Source of the DNA: Coriobacteriales bacterium
Lineage (GTDB): Bacteria; Actinomycetota; Coriobacteriia; Coriobacteriales; UBA8131
Direction of reading: 5' to 3'
Assembly: GCA_031288185.1 (NCBI GenBank)
Contig: JAITRZ010000035.1
Span: 1-48,633 of the forward strand
DNA length: 48,633 bases
Positions 1-9,088 of the stretch are shown here, piece after piece. Both the position numbers and the translations under genes were made by a program. The first letter of the stretch is position 1, and each line of letters begins with the position of its first letter. The notes under the pieces were generated by a model. It saw nothing but the letters and a program-made list of their open reading frames with translations, had not been told where the DNA came from and did no database searches.

Positions 1-140
1 AGCGCGGGGATGGCAATGGCGAGCAGTATGCCCAAAATCACAACAACAACGATGAGTTCTACCAGGGTAAAGCCCTTATTGTTAGCTAGTTTATATATTT
101 GTGGTGGGGTTTGGAGAGGGGATAAGTGCGCGGGATGCAC
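1..140 (-). CDS. Type IV prepilin-like protein, N-terminus only (runs off the left edge)
   Basis: Read on the minus strand, this stretch encodes KGFTLVELIVVVVILGIL and continues to the window edge. That is the class III signal of type IV prepilins and pseudopilins: a short basic leader, Gly at -1, Phe at +1, Glu at +5 and a hydrophobic helix that anchors and polymerises the subunit. Prepilin peptidase would cut between G and F. The mature domain lies outside the window. The start is uncertain: a GTG at 140 gives a leader of about 22 residues but has no clear Shine-Dalgarno sequence. Related prepilins lie at 37285-37939 and 39279-39944. Family assignment is secure; the specific pilus or secretion system is unknown. 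Confidence 0.75.
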   Translation of the reverse strand, partial: MHPAHLSPLQTPPQIYKLANNKGFTLVELIVVVVILGILLAIAIPA

Positions 141-561
141 AAAATTTTTGAAACGTAAGGTTGCACGGTGGTGTTGGGGTGACGGGCGAAGAGCTAAGCT
201 ATGAGCCCCCCCCCCCCGGGCATATTCTGGATGTTTTTGCGCTCATGTGTTCCCGCTCCCTTCAGACTGCCTGTTGTGGTGCCTTGCTTGGTAGTGCGTG
301 TCTTGGTGGTGCCTTGCCTTGGTGCCTGTCTTACCTGCTTGTGCTAACAGCGCATAGTATAGCACAAGCGCGCAGGGGTATATCGCCTATCGTAACAATA
401 ATACAAGACAAAGGGTAAGACAAAAGGACTTCTATTTGCCAAATCGCCACCCGCAAGGAGGCGGGGGACCAGAGGAGGCCTGGTTCCTTTGCGCCCTATA
501 GATGCGTGTGAGGTGATTTGGGTACCTTCTCAACTCTGCCGCCCTCGTCAGAACCTGTCTC
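141..561. other. Intergenic region between the prepilin start and phoR
   Basis: I see no convincing gene here. The stretch from about 194 to 375 is a diverged copy of 38206-38385. Around 440-500 there are short GC-rich inverted repeats downstream of phoR that could end its transcript, but no clear U-tract follows. Confidence 0.5.
194..375. repeat. Copy 1 of a ~180-bp dispersed repeat with a 12-C tract
   Basis: The first 58 bases (194-251) match 38206-38263, including a run of twelve C followed by GGGCATATTCTGG. The match then continues imperfectly to about 375. Both copies lie in the same orientation upstream of minus-strand prepilin genes, so on the transcribed strand the tract is twelve G. 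The role is unknown; it could be an upstream region duplicated with the prepilin genes. Confidence 0.8.
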
Positions 562-2061
562 TCACACGGGTTTAGCAAATATCACCGTGATGCTTGTACC
601 CTGCTGAGGGGTACTTTGCAGCTCAATACTGGCACCCAGGTACTGTACGCCGTGCTTGACGATGGCAAGCCCCAGGCCGGTGCCGCCCGTCTCTCGCGAA
701 CGGGTGTGATCCACGCGGTAAAAGCGCTCAAAGACCTTGTCTTGCTTGGATGGCCTGATGCCGATTCCGGTATCGGTCACGCGCAGCCAGACACTACAAC
801 CAACCGTGTCGTTTTCAACCGCACCGGCACTGGTGGCACTGCCACTCGTGGCATCCGTGGCTGGCACGAGTGGCAGTGGTGGTGGCCTGTTATCTCCATC
901 GACATAACCGATGCTTACGCTGACAGAGCCGCCTATTTTGTTATATCTAATAGCGTTTTCGCAGAGATTGTAGACGATGGCATTTAGGATATTGGGGGAG
1001 CCACGCACCAGTACCTGGGGCTGGCAGAAGTTTAATGCGATAGTGACCTGGTTCTGCTGAGCAAAGGGCTCCAGGCGTTCAACCACGCGCTCAGTTAGCA
1101 GGCATATATCAACGTCTGTCTGGGCATCAGGTGTAACCGGAGCATCGGTAGCAGAGGTCATCTCGGTACGCTCTTCCAGCTGCGACACCACCAGGATGTC
1201 CTCTACCAACTGCTTCATTTGCTGGGCCTCGCCATAAATAAGCTCAGAAAAGTGCTGACTGTCCTCGGGACGGGCCAGGCCCGTTTTTAGCAGCTCGGCA
1301 TAGCCGGAAATCACCGTTAGTGGGGTTTTGAGTTCATGAGAGACATTGGCGGTAAAAGCCCTGCGGCTACGCGCTACCTCGTCCGTCTGAGTCTCAATGC
1401 GCTCACGCTGGGCCTCCATGCGCCTTAGAAGCGGGTCTAATTCTGGATAGACATCGTTTTGCAGCGGATGATCCAAATCCAAGCGATTAATGGGTAAAAC
1501 CAGCGAACGCGCTGTTGTTCTGGCTACCAGGCCCGCCATTGCGGCGATAGCAATGGCTGCAACTAAAACCGGAGCAAGCAGGGTACTCAACAGGGAAAAC
1601 ACGCTGCTGTAGGAGCGAGAGATGCGCAACACCGAGCCGTCAGCCAGGCGCAGGGCGTGGTAGTAGGTCACTTCGCCCAAGGTATCGGAATAGCGGCTGG
1701 ATTGCCCTTCGCCCGTAGCCAGGGCCTGGGCAATCTCACTTCTTGCCAGGTGGTTATCCATCTGAGCTGTGTTGGCAACCTCACTGTCATACATCACACT
1801 GCCGTCTGCCGCAATCCAAGTCACGCGCAGATCGTCTGAGCCTAAGCGATTGATATAGTGAGCGGGATTGTCAAGGACGGGCAGGGTTTGCCTAATCAAG
1901 CGCAATTCCCTAGCCAGTTCCTGCTGCTCAGCCACGCCCTGAGAAAGGTAGACAAGGGCACCCATCAGCACAATCCCCACCAATAAGGTGACCAGCGCCA
2001 CCAGGAAAATGCTGCGAAAAATCTGCCTGAACAGCGGCCGTATCCCCACAGTTTGCGCCAC
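562..2061 (-). CDS. phoR: PhoR-type phosphate sensor histidine kinase
   Basis: Membrane sensor kinase that would phosphorylate the adjacent PhoB under phosphate limitation. Visible parts, in order: a TM helix near residues 15-38, an extracytoplasmic stretch, a second TM helix near 160-180, the dimerisation/H-box with SHELKTPLTVISGYAELL, the N-box (YNLCENAIRYN) and the G boxes (DTGIGI, GGTGLGLAIVKH). A Pro/Ala/Ser-rich insertion sits between the N and G1 boxes (residues ~395-425), which is unusual inside an ATPase domain. The start is a GTG at 2061, eight bases past the phoB stop, so the two genes are co-transcribed. Co-location with pst supports PhoR over other OmpR-partner kinases. Confidence 0.92.
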   Translation of the reverse strand: MAQTVGIRPLFRQIFRSIFLVALVTLLVGIVLMGALVYLSQGVAEQQELARELRLIRQTLPVLDNPAHYINRLGSDDLRVTWIAADGSVMYDSEVANTAQMDNHLARSEIAQALATGEGQSSRYSDTLGEVTYYHALRLADGSVLRISRSYSSVFSLLSTLLAPVLVAAIAIAAMAGLVARTTARSLVLPINRLDLDHPLQNDVYPELDPLLRRMEAQRERIETQTDEVARSRRAFTANVSHELKTPLTVISGYAELLKTGLARPEDSQHFSELIYGEAQQMKQLVEDILVVSQLEERTEMTSATDAPVTPDAQTDVDICLLTERVVERLEPFAQQNQVTIALNFCQPQVLVRGSPNILNAIVYNLCENAIRYNKIGGSVSVSIGYVDGDNRPPPLPLVPATDATSGSATSAGAVENDTVGCSVWLRVTDTGIGIRPSKQDKVFERFYRVDHTRSRETGGTGLGLAIVKHGVQYLGASIELQSTPQQGTSITVIFAKPV

Positions 2062-2068
2062 GACTTTC

Positions 2069-2767
2069 TCAGCCCTCGCTTTCGCGAATACGATAACCTA
2101 CCCCATGCACCGTGTCTACGATTGAACTGGCAGCGCCAAGTTTTTTGCGCAAGGTTTGTATATGCACATCCACCGTGCGCGTATTGCCGCCAAAATCCCA
2201 ACCCCAGATACGCGTAAGTAGATTTTCGCGGGTAAACACCAGGCCCTTGTTCTTCATCAGGAGATACAGCAAATCAAACTCTTTGCGCGTGAGCACAACT
2301 TCTCTCCCATTCACGGTTACTGAGCGCCGCGCGGGCGAGAGTTGCACCCCCAAAACCTCAATAGTTTTGGCAGCCTCATCTTCTGTCGATTGCTCAGATG
2401 AACGCTCGCTACGCCGCAAAAGGGCGTTGGCGCGCGAAACCAGCTCCATCATCCCAAAGGGCTTGGAAAGATAATCATCCGCGCCACTGTCCAGGCCGGT
2501 CACAACGTCAAATTCTGAACTTTTGGCCGTAAGCATCATGATAGGAATGTTGGCGGTTTCAACCTGAGAGCGCAGGTGCTTGAGCGCGCTGATGCCGTCT
2601 TCTTCCGGCAGCATGATGTCTAATAAAATCAACGTGGGCAGCTGTTCCTGGCAGGCGGCGTACAATTCCCTGGCCGTGGAAAACCCGCAGGCGGGCATGC
2701 CGGATTGCTCAAGAGTATAGATAGCCAGATTGCGGATGTTAGGGTCGTCCTCTACGTAGTAGATCAT
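2069..2767 (-). CDS. phoB: PhoB-type response regulator (OmpR family)
   Basis: Two-domain DNA-binding regulator of the phosphate regulon. The N-terminal receiver has the acidic pocket (VEDD), the phospho-acceptor Asp in LILLDIMLPEEDG and the conserved Lys in YLSKPF. The C-terminal winged helix ends in RTVDVHIQTLRKKLG and VHGVGYRI. I chose the ATG at 2767 (MIYYVEDD), which gives the normal family N-terminus; the longer reading from 2797 adds ten residues without homology. It lies between pstB and phoR on the same strand, which argues for control of pst. Confidence 0.93.
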   Translation of the reverse strand: MIYYVEDDPNIRNLAIYTLEQSGMPACGFSTARELYAACQEQLPTLILLDIMLPEEDGISALKHLRSQVETANIPIMMLTAKSSEFDVVTGLDSGADDYLSKPFGMMELVSRANALLRRSERSSEQSTEDEAAKTIEVLGVQLSPARRSVTVNGREVVLTRKEFDLLYLLMKNKGLVFTRENLLTRIWGWDFGGNTRTVDVHIQTLRKKLGAASSIVDTVHGVGYRIRESEG

Positions 2768-2980
2768 TCTCAGGGCCGCCTTTCGTCGCATCGGCAAAAT
2801 GGACGGCGCCGGACACCTTGACGCAGAGAGGACGTCAAACTAAGCGCGATGGGCGGCGCTGGAAAGGGAATGTGAACGAGCCGTTTCACTGGGCATATGG
2901 TATCAGAACCCACGCATCTTTTAGAACCCGCGTGTCTTTTTGGGTTGTTGTTGCTACCCTGAAGTGGTGATTGCCCGGCG

Positions 2981-3028
2981 CGACCGTTACCCAAAGCGGC
3001 CGCTACCCAAAACGACCGTTACCCAAAG
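2981..3028. repeat. Three tandem 16-bp units spanning the pstB stop codon
   Basis: Units 2981-2996, 2997-3012 and 3013-3028 follow the pattern CGACCGTTACCCAAAG with few differences. The last unit contains the pstB stop codon (TAA at 3019-3021) and its final codons. The pstB tail has thus been copied twice past the stop. Compare the hisF, hisC, metY and lepB ends in this window. Confidence 0.9.
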
Positions 3029-4110
3029 CGACCACCAATATAGTCAGCGGTGCGTGAATCTGTTGGAGCTGAAAACAGTTCAGGAGTGGGAGCAGCCTCT
3101 ATCAGTTCGCCAAGGAGAAAAAAGGCAGTTTTGTCAGAGATGCGCGCCGCCTGCTGCATATTGTGAGTAACAATAACAATAGTAAAGCGCTGTTTAAGTA
3201 GCACGGCCAGATCTTCAATCTTAGCGGTAGAGATGGGATCAAGCGCTGAGGTGGGCTCGTCCATCAATAACACTTCTGGTTCTACGGCCAGCGCCCGAGC
3301 AATACACAGGCGTTGCTGCTGACCTCCTGACAGGCCCAGCGCGTTTTTTTTCAAACGATCCTTGAGCTCGTCAAAAATTGCTGCATCAACAAGCGCTTTT
3401 TCTACCACCTCATCCAGGCGGACCTTAGATTTGATGCCGTGTGTGCGCGGGCCAAAAGCTACGTTATCATAGACGCTCATGGGAAAGGGGTTGGGTTTTT
3501 GAAATACCATACCAACGCGTTTGCGCAGAAGATTGACATCCATATCCCTGTCAATATCCACATCATCCAAAGTGATTAACCCGGTATGGCAGCAGCCTTC
3601 AATGAGATCATTCATGCGATTGAGGGTCTTGATCAGGGTGGATTTACCGCAACCCGATGGTCCAATAAAAGCCGTGATCTGATGAGCGGCAATGGGCAGA
3701 CAGATGTCTATCAGGGATTGAAAGCCACCATAATACAGGTTCAGGTTGTGGATGTCGAGTTTGGTAGGAGCAGGCAGGGTGGCCACTGGCGCCAGATCGG
3801 CACGACCCTCTATGACCGGCAAAGTCACCGATAACAAGGTGTGCTCAGCGCTCAGAGGCGGTTTTAGGGCGATGGCAGGGGCCTGTCTGGGTAGGACGGC
3901 CTGGGCTATCCTGGTTGCCGCCTCAGTCCTCATGGCAGTGGCGGTACCTGGAGGCTCCACAGCAAGCTCTACGGCAAGGGCAGAAGGAGCATCAGAAGGA
4001 GAACCAACAGGGGCGCAAGCGGCAGGTGCGTCAGGAACAACAACCTGACCACCAAAAGGAGGTCTTGGATCAGCCAGGAGTGGTGAGTAGTCATTGCGAT
4101 TTTCAAGCAT
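3019..4110 (-). CDS. pstB: Phosphate ABC transporter ATPase PstB, with a long N-terminal extension
   Basis: Energy-coupling ATPase of the high-affinity phosphate importer PstSCAB, at the cytoplasmic face. Walker [11 protein letters not shown]-loop ([14 protein letters not shown]), signature LSGGQQQR, Walker [14 protein letters not shown] and the H-loop (THNMQQA) are present and typical of PstB. The canonical domain starts only around residue 118 ([15 protein letters not shown]). The preceding ~115 residues are Ala/Pro-rich low complexity, so the protein is 363 residues instead of about 250. The start at 4110 is supported by AAAGGATGA just upstream, overlapping the pstA stop. Function is secure; the extension is unexplained. 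Confidence 0.95.
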   Translation of the reverse strand: MLENRNDYSPLLADPRPPFGGQVVVPDAPAACAPVGSPSDAPSALAVELAVEPPGTATAMRTEAATRIAQAVLPRQAPAIALKPPLSAEHTLLSVTLPVIEGRADLAPVATLPAPTKLDIHNLNLYYGGFQSLIDICLPIAAHQITAFIGPSGCGKSTLIKTLNRMNDLIEGCCHTGLITLDDVDIDRDMDVNLLRKRVGMVFQKPNPFPMSVYDNVAFGPRTHGIKSKVRLDEVVEKALVDAAIFDELKDRLKKNALGLSGGQQQRLCIARALAVEPEVLLMDEPTSALDPISTAKIEDLAVLLKQRFTIVIVTHNMQQAARISDKTAFFLLGELIEAAPTPELFSAPTDSRTADYIGGRFG

Positions 4111-4113
4111 GAT

Positions 4114-5382
4114 TCATCCTTTCGCAGTAAGCCGACGCGCCAGCATCGCCGCCATCGTATTTATCAACAAAACCAGCAATAACAGCACCACGGCTGTGGC
4201 GTATGTCTTATCGATGTGCAGTCCTTCACTGGCCAACACATACATATGAACAGACAACGTACGCGTAGAATCAAACAGACTCTCTGGCACTGCGGCCACC
4301 GTGCCAGCCGTGTAGATGAGCGCCGCGCTTTCTCCAACAATGCGGCCAATGCCCAGCAAAATGCCCGCTAAAATGCCCGGAGCGGCTGATGGTATCAATA
4401 CCCTTAACACCGTGCGCAATCTTCCTGCTCCCAAACCAAAGCTGCCTTCGCGATAGAGATCAGGAACGGCTTTGAGCGCTTCTTCAGACGTGCGCATGAC
4501 CAGGGGCAGAATCATCAGAGCAAGCGTAAAGGCACCGGCCAAAATTGACATCCTCCATCCCAGATAGGTCACAAAAAACAGCAACCCAAACAGGCCGTAC
4601 ACAATAGAGGGAATGCCAGCCAGGGTTTCGGCGGTGATGCGCACGATATTCACTAAACGATTGCCGCGTCCAGCATACTCTGTTAGGTAGATGGCTGCGC
4701 CCAGGCCCAGAGGCACGGCAATCAGCAGCGCCAGTACGGTCATGAGCAGGGTGTTGATAAGTGCTGGCATCAGCGAGACGTTGGTTGAATTGTATGTAAG
4801 GGCAAACAGGTCAGGACTGATATGCGGTAGACCCATCGCAAAGATATAGCCAACAATAAACAGCAGAACCCCAACAGCGGCAGACGCGCTTAGATAAACG
4901 CTGGCACGCAGGAACCATGATCCTAGCGTGTGAGGTCTGCCAAGGCGGCTCTTGCGCGGCTGGCGAAAGGCCCGCGCCGAAGTTTCAGAGCGGTTGGGTA
5001 CAAGTGAGGCAGCACCAGGGACAGCATGCAAAGAGCCAACAGGAACTGAAGCGGCCGGCGCAGCCTCAGGCGCCAAAGCGGCTTGGGCTGCTTCCCTTAC
5101 GGGCCCATTGTCTGAGAAGTAATCATCAAGCTGGCTGAGGTTATCGCCGGTAAAGTAATGCTCAAGCTGGCTGAGGTCGTCATCATCAAGATAATCTCCT
5201 GGTCGGCGCAAATCGTTATCCAAGGGCTGGATGCGAGAAGGATGCAGGTCGTGATCGAGAAAGTGGTCGTCAAACCGGCGCAGGTCATGATCCATGCGCT
5301 CCTCGCCTGATGAGCGCCCCTGCTGGTCAGGATTGCGCTCGCCAAAGCGCTCGCCATCATGAGGGTCAGCTGGCCTGCTCAT
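4114..5382 (-). CDS. pstA: Phosphate ABC transporter permease PstA, with a repetitive acidic N-terminus
   Basis: Inner-membrane permease half of PstSCAB. The last ~280 residues carry about six TM helices and the EAA-type loop (EEALKAVPDLYREGSFGLGAG) that docks on PstB. The first ~160 residues are cytoplasmic and hydrophilic, with imperfect repeats rich in Asp, Leu and Tyr (DDHFLDHDL, DDYLDDDDLSQLEHYF, DNLSQLDDYF). PstA is normally about 290 residues, so the extension is exceptional. It overlaps pstC by 4 bp, implying translational coupling. Function is secure; the repeats may be a species-specific expansion. Confidence 0.93.
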   Translation of the reverse strand: MSRPADPHDGERFGERNPDQQGRSSGEERMDHDLRRFDDHFLDHDLHPSRIQPLDNDLRRPGDYLDDDDLSQLEHYFTGDNLSQLDDYFSDNGPVREAAQAALAPEAAPAASVPVGSLHAVPGAASLVPNRSETSARAFRQPRKSRLGRPHTLGSWFLRASVYLSASAAVGVLLFIVGYIFAMGLPHISPDLFALTYNSTNVSLMPALINTLLMTVLALLIAVPLGLGAAIYLTEYAGRGNRLVNIVRITAETLAGIPSIVYGLFGLLFFVTYLGWRMSILAGAFTLALMILPLVMRTSEEALKAVPDLYREGSFGLGAGRLRTVLRVLIPSAAPGILAGILLGIGRIVGESAALIYTAGTVAAVPESLFDSTRTLSVHMYVLASEGLHIDKTYATAVVLLLLVLLINTMAAMLARRLTAKG

Positions 5383-6401
5383 AGCCGGGCTCCCCGCTTC
5401 AAAACGCTAAACAAAAGGTTGATTATCAGAATAAACACAAACAGCACGACGCCGGTGGCGATCAATGCCTCACGGTGTAAATCAGCGGCATAGCCCATCT
5501 CCAACACGATGTTTCCCGTCATGGTGCGCACGCCTTCCAAAATATCTGAGGGAATCCAGGCTTGATTGCCCACTACCATGACCACAGCCATGGTTTCGCC
5601 AATGGCTCGGCCGATGCCCAAGATAACGGACGCCACAATACCGGAAAGCGCCGCTGGCAACACTACCCTGAACACACACCGCTCGTGTTCAGCGCCCAGG
5701 GCAAGCGCTCCCTCATAATACGCCTCCGGAACAGCGTCCAGGGCGGCTTTAGAAATAGTTATTATGGTGGGCAAAATCATGATGCCGAGTATCAGCGATG
5801 CCGTCAAGATGCTCATGCCCTGCACACTAAACAGATTACGGATCAAAGGCACCAGCATGACCAATCCAAAGAAACCATAAACAACCGAGGGAATGCCGGC
5901 CAAAAGCTCAATGCCCGGTTGCACCAGGCGCACCGTGCGGCGCGAGGCAAAGGCAGAAAGGTAGACAGCGCAAAGGATGCCTATTGGCACACCACAGATA
6001 ATCGCGCCAGCCGTGACATACAAACTACCCAGGATCATCGGAAAGATGCCAAATTCCTCATTTGACGGCCGCCAGATGTCACCACCAAGAAACTCCGGCA
6101 AACCAATTTGGATCAGGGCCGGTACGCCGTTCACAAACAGGAAAAAGCAGATAAGCGCTACGGCGATGATACAGATACAGGCGGCGGCCAAAAACAGGAA
6201 CTTGGCTGCGGTTTCGCGCAGGGCTCTGAGCCTGACCTGCCTCAAGGCCGCATCTGCCTCAGCATTGGCCTGTATGTGTGTCTTGGTTAGGCTCGTTTCG
6301 GCGGAGCTAAAGCCGCCCTTGGCACCAGACCGACCGTTGGCACCGAGGGCGGAGACGGAAGAGTGAACCGTTAGATTTTGCTGTTTTTGTTGTTTGAACA
6401 C
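5379..6401 (-). CDS. pstC: Phosphate ABC transporter permease PstC
   Basis: Second permease half of the phosphate importer. About 65 hydrophilic residues precede a first TM helix (FLFLAAACICIIAVALICFF); five further helices follow, with the PstC-typical ELLAGIPSVVYGFFGL and the ATPase-docking loop around EAYYEGALALGAEHERC. The GTG at 6401 gives the longest reading; no strong Shine-Dalgarno sequence decides it. The order pstS-pstC-pstA-pstB matches the usual operon. Confidence 0.93.
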   Translation of the reverse strand: MFKQQKQQNLTVHSSVSALGANGRSGAKGGFSSAETSLTKTHIQANAEADAALRQVRLRALRETAAKFLFLAAACICIIAVALICFFLFVNGVPALIQIGLPEFLGGDIWRPSNEEFGIFPMILGSLYVTAGAIICGVPIGILCAVYLSAFASRRTVRLVQPGIELLAGIPSVVYGFFGLVMLVPLIRNLFSVQGMSILTASLILGIMILPTIITISKAALDAVPEAYYEGALALGAEHERCVFRVVLPAALSGIVASVILGIGRAIGETMAVVMVVGNQAWIPSDILEGVRTMTGNIVLEMGYAADLHREALIATGVVLFVFILIINLLFSVLKRGARL

Positions 6402-6512
6402 TGCGCATCAACTCACTTACTGCAGCTTCTGTAGCGTCTTGACAGATTGTTGCCTCGCGACCTGAGCGCCCTGGCGCGGGGTGCTAAACAACAAGAAGGT
6501 AAGGGGCGCCTT

Positions 6513-6580
6513 CGCATGAGGTGGGTAGCCCAAAGGCGTGCTTTCCGCATAAGGCGGCGGGTAGTCCAAACGCGGGCAAA
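6513..6580. repeat. Imperfect 33-bp tandem duplication in the pstS-pstC spacer
   Basis: CGCATGAGG...GGGTAGCCCAAA starting at 6513 recurs as CGCATAAGG...GGGTAGTCCAAA starting at 6546. The 220-bp gap between pstS and pstC holds no gene that I can support. A processing or attenuation site that lets pstS be made in excess would be normal at this position, but I cannot identify one. Confidence 0.6.
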
Positions 6581-6621
6581 TCCAAATCTCACGCTGTTCA
6601 AAATAGGCGCTCCGTACGGTA

Positions 6622-7620
6622 TCACGCTCCCAGTTCTTCCCACCTGGTGACATCGCCCAGGAAAATATCTCTAACCTGCTCTTTATCCAACTCTGAGAGG
6701 CCATTTGAATTGTTAACGATAACAGCAATACCATCAATGGCAATGATCTGGCTTATCAGGCCGGATCCGGTTTCAGAGTCCTTAAGCTCACGGGAGGCCA
6801 TGCCGATGTCGCAGATTCCGTCAATGGTTGAGGACATGCCGGTGGATGAATCACCTTGCTGGATTTCAACCTCGAGGCCGGGATTGAGGGTTGCATAGGC
6901 TTCTTGGAGTTTTTCCATCACCGGGGTTACCGAAGACGAGCCGGCCACGACCAATTTGCCGCTCACGCCGCTGTTTTTGTAGGCTGTCGCCTTCTCGTTG
7001 GCAGCGATATAGTGATTATCGGCAACAACTTTTTGCCCTTCAGTGCTAAGGATGAAGTCGATAAAGTCCTGGGCCTCTGGACTGGGAGTACCTTTGGTGG
7101 CAATATTAAAGGGGCGCGAAATAGTGTAGGAGCCTGATTTTACATTGGCAGTGGTGGCCTGAGCGCCATCGATGTTCAGGGCTTTGACACTGGTATCCAG
7201 GGAACCCAGCGAGATGTAACCGATTGCGTTGTTGTCGCCTGCCACCGTGGTGAGCATAACGGACGTTGAATTGGTGATGACGGCGCTGAGAGTTGTGGCA
7301 TCAACCGCCTTACCCTGTGCATCGGTACTCTGCACCTCAAACAGCTCAACAAAGGCCCCGCGCGTACCTGAACCATCCTCACGCGACACAACATTAATGG
7401 CGCCAGTGGGCGTCTTGGAGGCATTGGTGTCAGCAGATGTGGTGTTTGTGCCGGGGTTAGAAGTTGGCTGAGCAGAGGCTGCGCATCCCACCAGGATAAG
7501 GGCCGTGGTGACCAGAACCGTAAGCATCACTGCGGTTACCATACACCTGAACAGACTCTTTTTGCTGCTCAAGCTGACATCAAGGGTAGAGGGGCTCATT
7601 GTCTTGTCTCTAAAACTCAT
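6622..7620 (-). CDS. pstS: Phosphate-binding lipoprotein PstS, circularly permuted domain order
   Basis: Extracytoplasmic phosphate receptor feeding PstCAB. The ATG at 7620 has AAAGGAGAG upstream; the longer frame to 7833 has no such support. A signal peptide with lipobox (LILVGC) marks a lipoprotein. The mature order is unusual: the half with REDGSGTRGAFVELF comes first, and the half beginning GKLVVAGSSSVTPVMEKLQEAY, which opens most PstS proteins, comes second and ends in IFLGDVTRWEELGA. Streptococcus PstS proteins have the same permuted order, so this is a known variant and not an assembly fault. It heads the pst-pho block and would be the most strongly induced gene. Confidence 0.92.
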   Translation of the reverse strand: MSFRDKTMSPSTLDVSLSSKKSLFRCMVTAVMLTVLVTTALILVGCAASAQPTSNPGTNTTSADTNASKTPTGAINVVSREDGSGTRGAFVELFEVQSTDAQGKAVDATTLSAVITNSTSVMLTTVAGDNNAIGYISLGSLDTSVKALNIDGAQATTANVKSGSYTISRPFNIATKGTPSPEAQDFIDFILSTEGQKVVADNHYIAANEKATAYKNSGVSGKLVVAGSSSVTPVMEKLQEAYATLNPGLEVEIQQGDSSTGMSSTIDGICDIGMASRELKDSETGSGLISQIIAIDGIAVIVNNSNGLSELDKEQVRDIFLGDVTRWEELGA

Positions 7621-8130
7621 AGTGCTCTCCTTTTCTCGGTTTTGTTTCAACAGCAGTTCGACGTTGCCCGTGCACCGTAACCTTTGTCTGGGCTGAGCAC
7701 TCAGATGCCAACGTCTGCAAAAACTACCTGCTACGTTAATCATAGTGAGAGCGTGTAAGGCCGGTGTCTGCTGAACATCAAGCCTTTGTAAAATTGAACC
7801 TGACCCCCGCTTATACCAAATAAAAGCACCCACAAGAAAATCAAATTTTTGTTAAATAGGGGCAGGGAGGGGGTAGTGCTCATTTGAGCTTTAAGGCTTG
7901 GACTTTTTGAGCTACAATGCTATCATTCTTATGGGAGGTCAGCATTATAGTTGATGGTCTATTAACTGTTGCGCAAACGGCACAATACGCGCCGGTGTCA
8001 GAAAAACCTGCCCGCCGCTTGATAAAAACCCATCAACTCACTGCCGCAAAGGTCGGCACTGTATGGTATATCAGGAAATAAAATAGTGCCGTATGCCTCA
8101 ACAAAAACTCTCACAAATAAGGGGGCGACT
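7621..8130. other. Divergent intergenic region, pstS / restriction module
   Basis: It should hold promoters for pstS (leftward) and the restriction gene (rightward). The part from 7790 to 7960 is AT-rich, but I could not find an unambiguous Pho box or a well-spaced -35/-10 pair. An AGTTGATGG at 7949-7957 and its complement at 8028-8038 are part of the repeat described for the module. Confidence 0.4.
8028..8038. repeat. Left 11-bp inverted repeat flanking the restriction-modification module
   Basis: ACCCATCAACT here is the exact reverse complement of 10637-10647, on the far side of the two genes. A shorter copy in the opposite sense lies at 7949-7957. It could mark the ends of an acquired segment; chance is not excluded. 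Confidence 0.5.
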
Positions 8131-9072
8131 ATGCTTTATTCCTCTGCAACCGAGCTTGTTACATCGCGGCAAGAGACAAGGACGGGATTCGTTGAATTTG
8201 CGTTGGAGAAAAATAAGCGCTCAAAGCCATTTATCGAAAGCGCAAAAGCCTTTCATCATTTTGCTTTGCAAGCTACAACGCCGTCAGAGCTTCTAACCAT
8301 ACCAGAAATCAGAGAGCCGCTGCTAACGGCTTCCGGTTTGTCTGATAAGGCTCTCAAATACTTTACAGAGGAAGATAGAAATGTTGCTCTTCAGGAACTT
8401 ATAAAGAACTTTCTTGAACCGGCAGGCCACGAATTTGTCGAAGAGGCCGTTTACCGATTCTTGCTCATAAGGGGGGATAGCCTTGGTGGAAGCATGCGTA
8501 ATGCTATCGGTGCTTTTGCCCAACAAAAACTCATTAGGTTCTTGTTGTCTGTCATGTCTGGAATGGGCATGGATTACTATTGGCTTGCAAGCCAGGAAAA
8601 AACCACCTGGAGCATCAAACCTGATGATGACTTTGAAATCGAAAATGGCATGAAAGCAATTGCCTGGGTAAATGAACAAGGAAATCGCACTCTTGCCTTC
8701 AATCTCACTATCCCAATCGTCGGGAAAAATATTGATTTGTGCCTGTTTGATTGTGACCATAGTCATTATGATAGCGGCAGTATTGTTTCGCACGTAACAT
8801 CCGCTCTCATGCTTGGAGAGTTGAAGGGCGGCATTGACCCGGCGGGGGCTGATGAACATTGGAAAACGGCCAATACTGCGCTTGACAGAATCCGCAATGC
8901 CTATCGCAGTGAAAATCCCTCCTTACAGACGTCTTTTGTGGGAGCGGCTATCGAAAACAGTATGGCCGAGGAAATCTTCTTGCAACTGCAAACACATAAA
9001 CTATCCTTTGCGGCAAATCTGACAAAGTCTGAGCAGATATATGAGTATTGCAAATGGCTATTATCGCTATAA
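8131..9072 (+). CDS. Type II restriction endonuclease, AvaI/BsoBI-like
   Basis: Predicted to cut unmodified DNA. RFLLIRGDSLGGSMRNAIG and the catalytic segment (Asp in NIDLCLFD, then GELKGGIDPAGADEHW with the E-x-K pair) resemble the AvaI/BsoBI family, whose known members recognise CYCGRG. The PD-(D/E)xK active site looks complete. I chose the ATG at 8131 (MLYSSATELV), preceded by AAGGGGGCG; the frame opens at 8086 without a site. The 313-residue length is in the family range. It is followed 16 bp later by a DNA methyltransferase. The gene is clearly AT-richer than its neighbours, which suggests transfer. Specificity is inference. Confidence 0.8.
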   Translation: MLYSSATELVTSRQETRTGFVEFALEKNKRSKPFIESAKAFHHFALQATTPSELLTIPEIREPLLTASGLSDKALKYFTEEDRNVALQELIKNFLEPAGHEFVEEAVYRFLLIRGDSLGGSMRNAIGAFAQQKLIRFLLSVMSGMGMDYYWLASQEKTTWSIKPDDDFEIENGMKAIAWVNEQGNRTLAFNLTIPIVGKNIDLCLFDCDHSHYDSGSIVSHVTSALMLGELKGGIDPAGADEHWKTANTALDRIRNAYRSENPSLQTSFVGAAIENSMAEEIFLQLQTHKLSFAANLTKSEQIYEYCKWLLSL

Positions 9073-9088
9073 GGAGTAGAACGACCAG

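Noticed and set aside
6417-6743. Minus-strand frame of 108 codons in the pstS-pstC spacer
   Set aside because: It overlaps the pstS end out of frame, is low in recognisable features and has no ribosome site.
7790-7960. Pho box upstream of pstS
   Set aside because: AT-rich direct-repeat-like words are present but none gives two well-spaced copies of a PhoB-type half-site.
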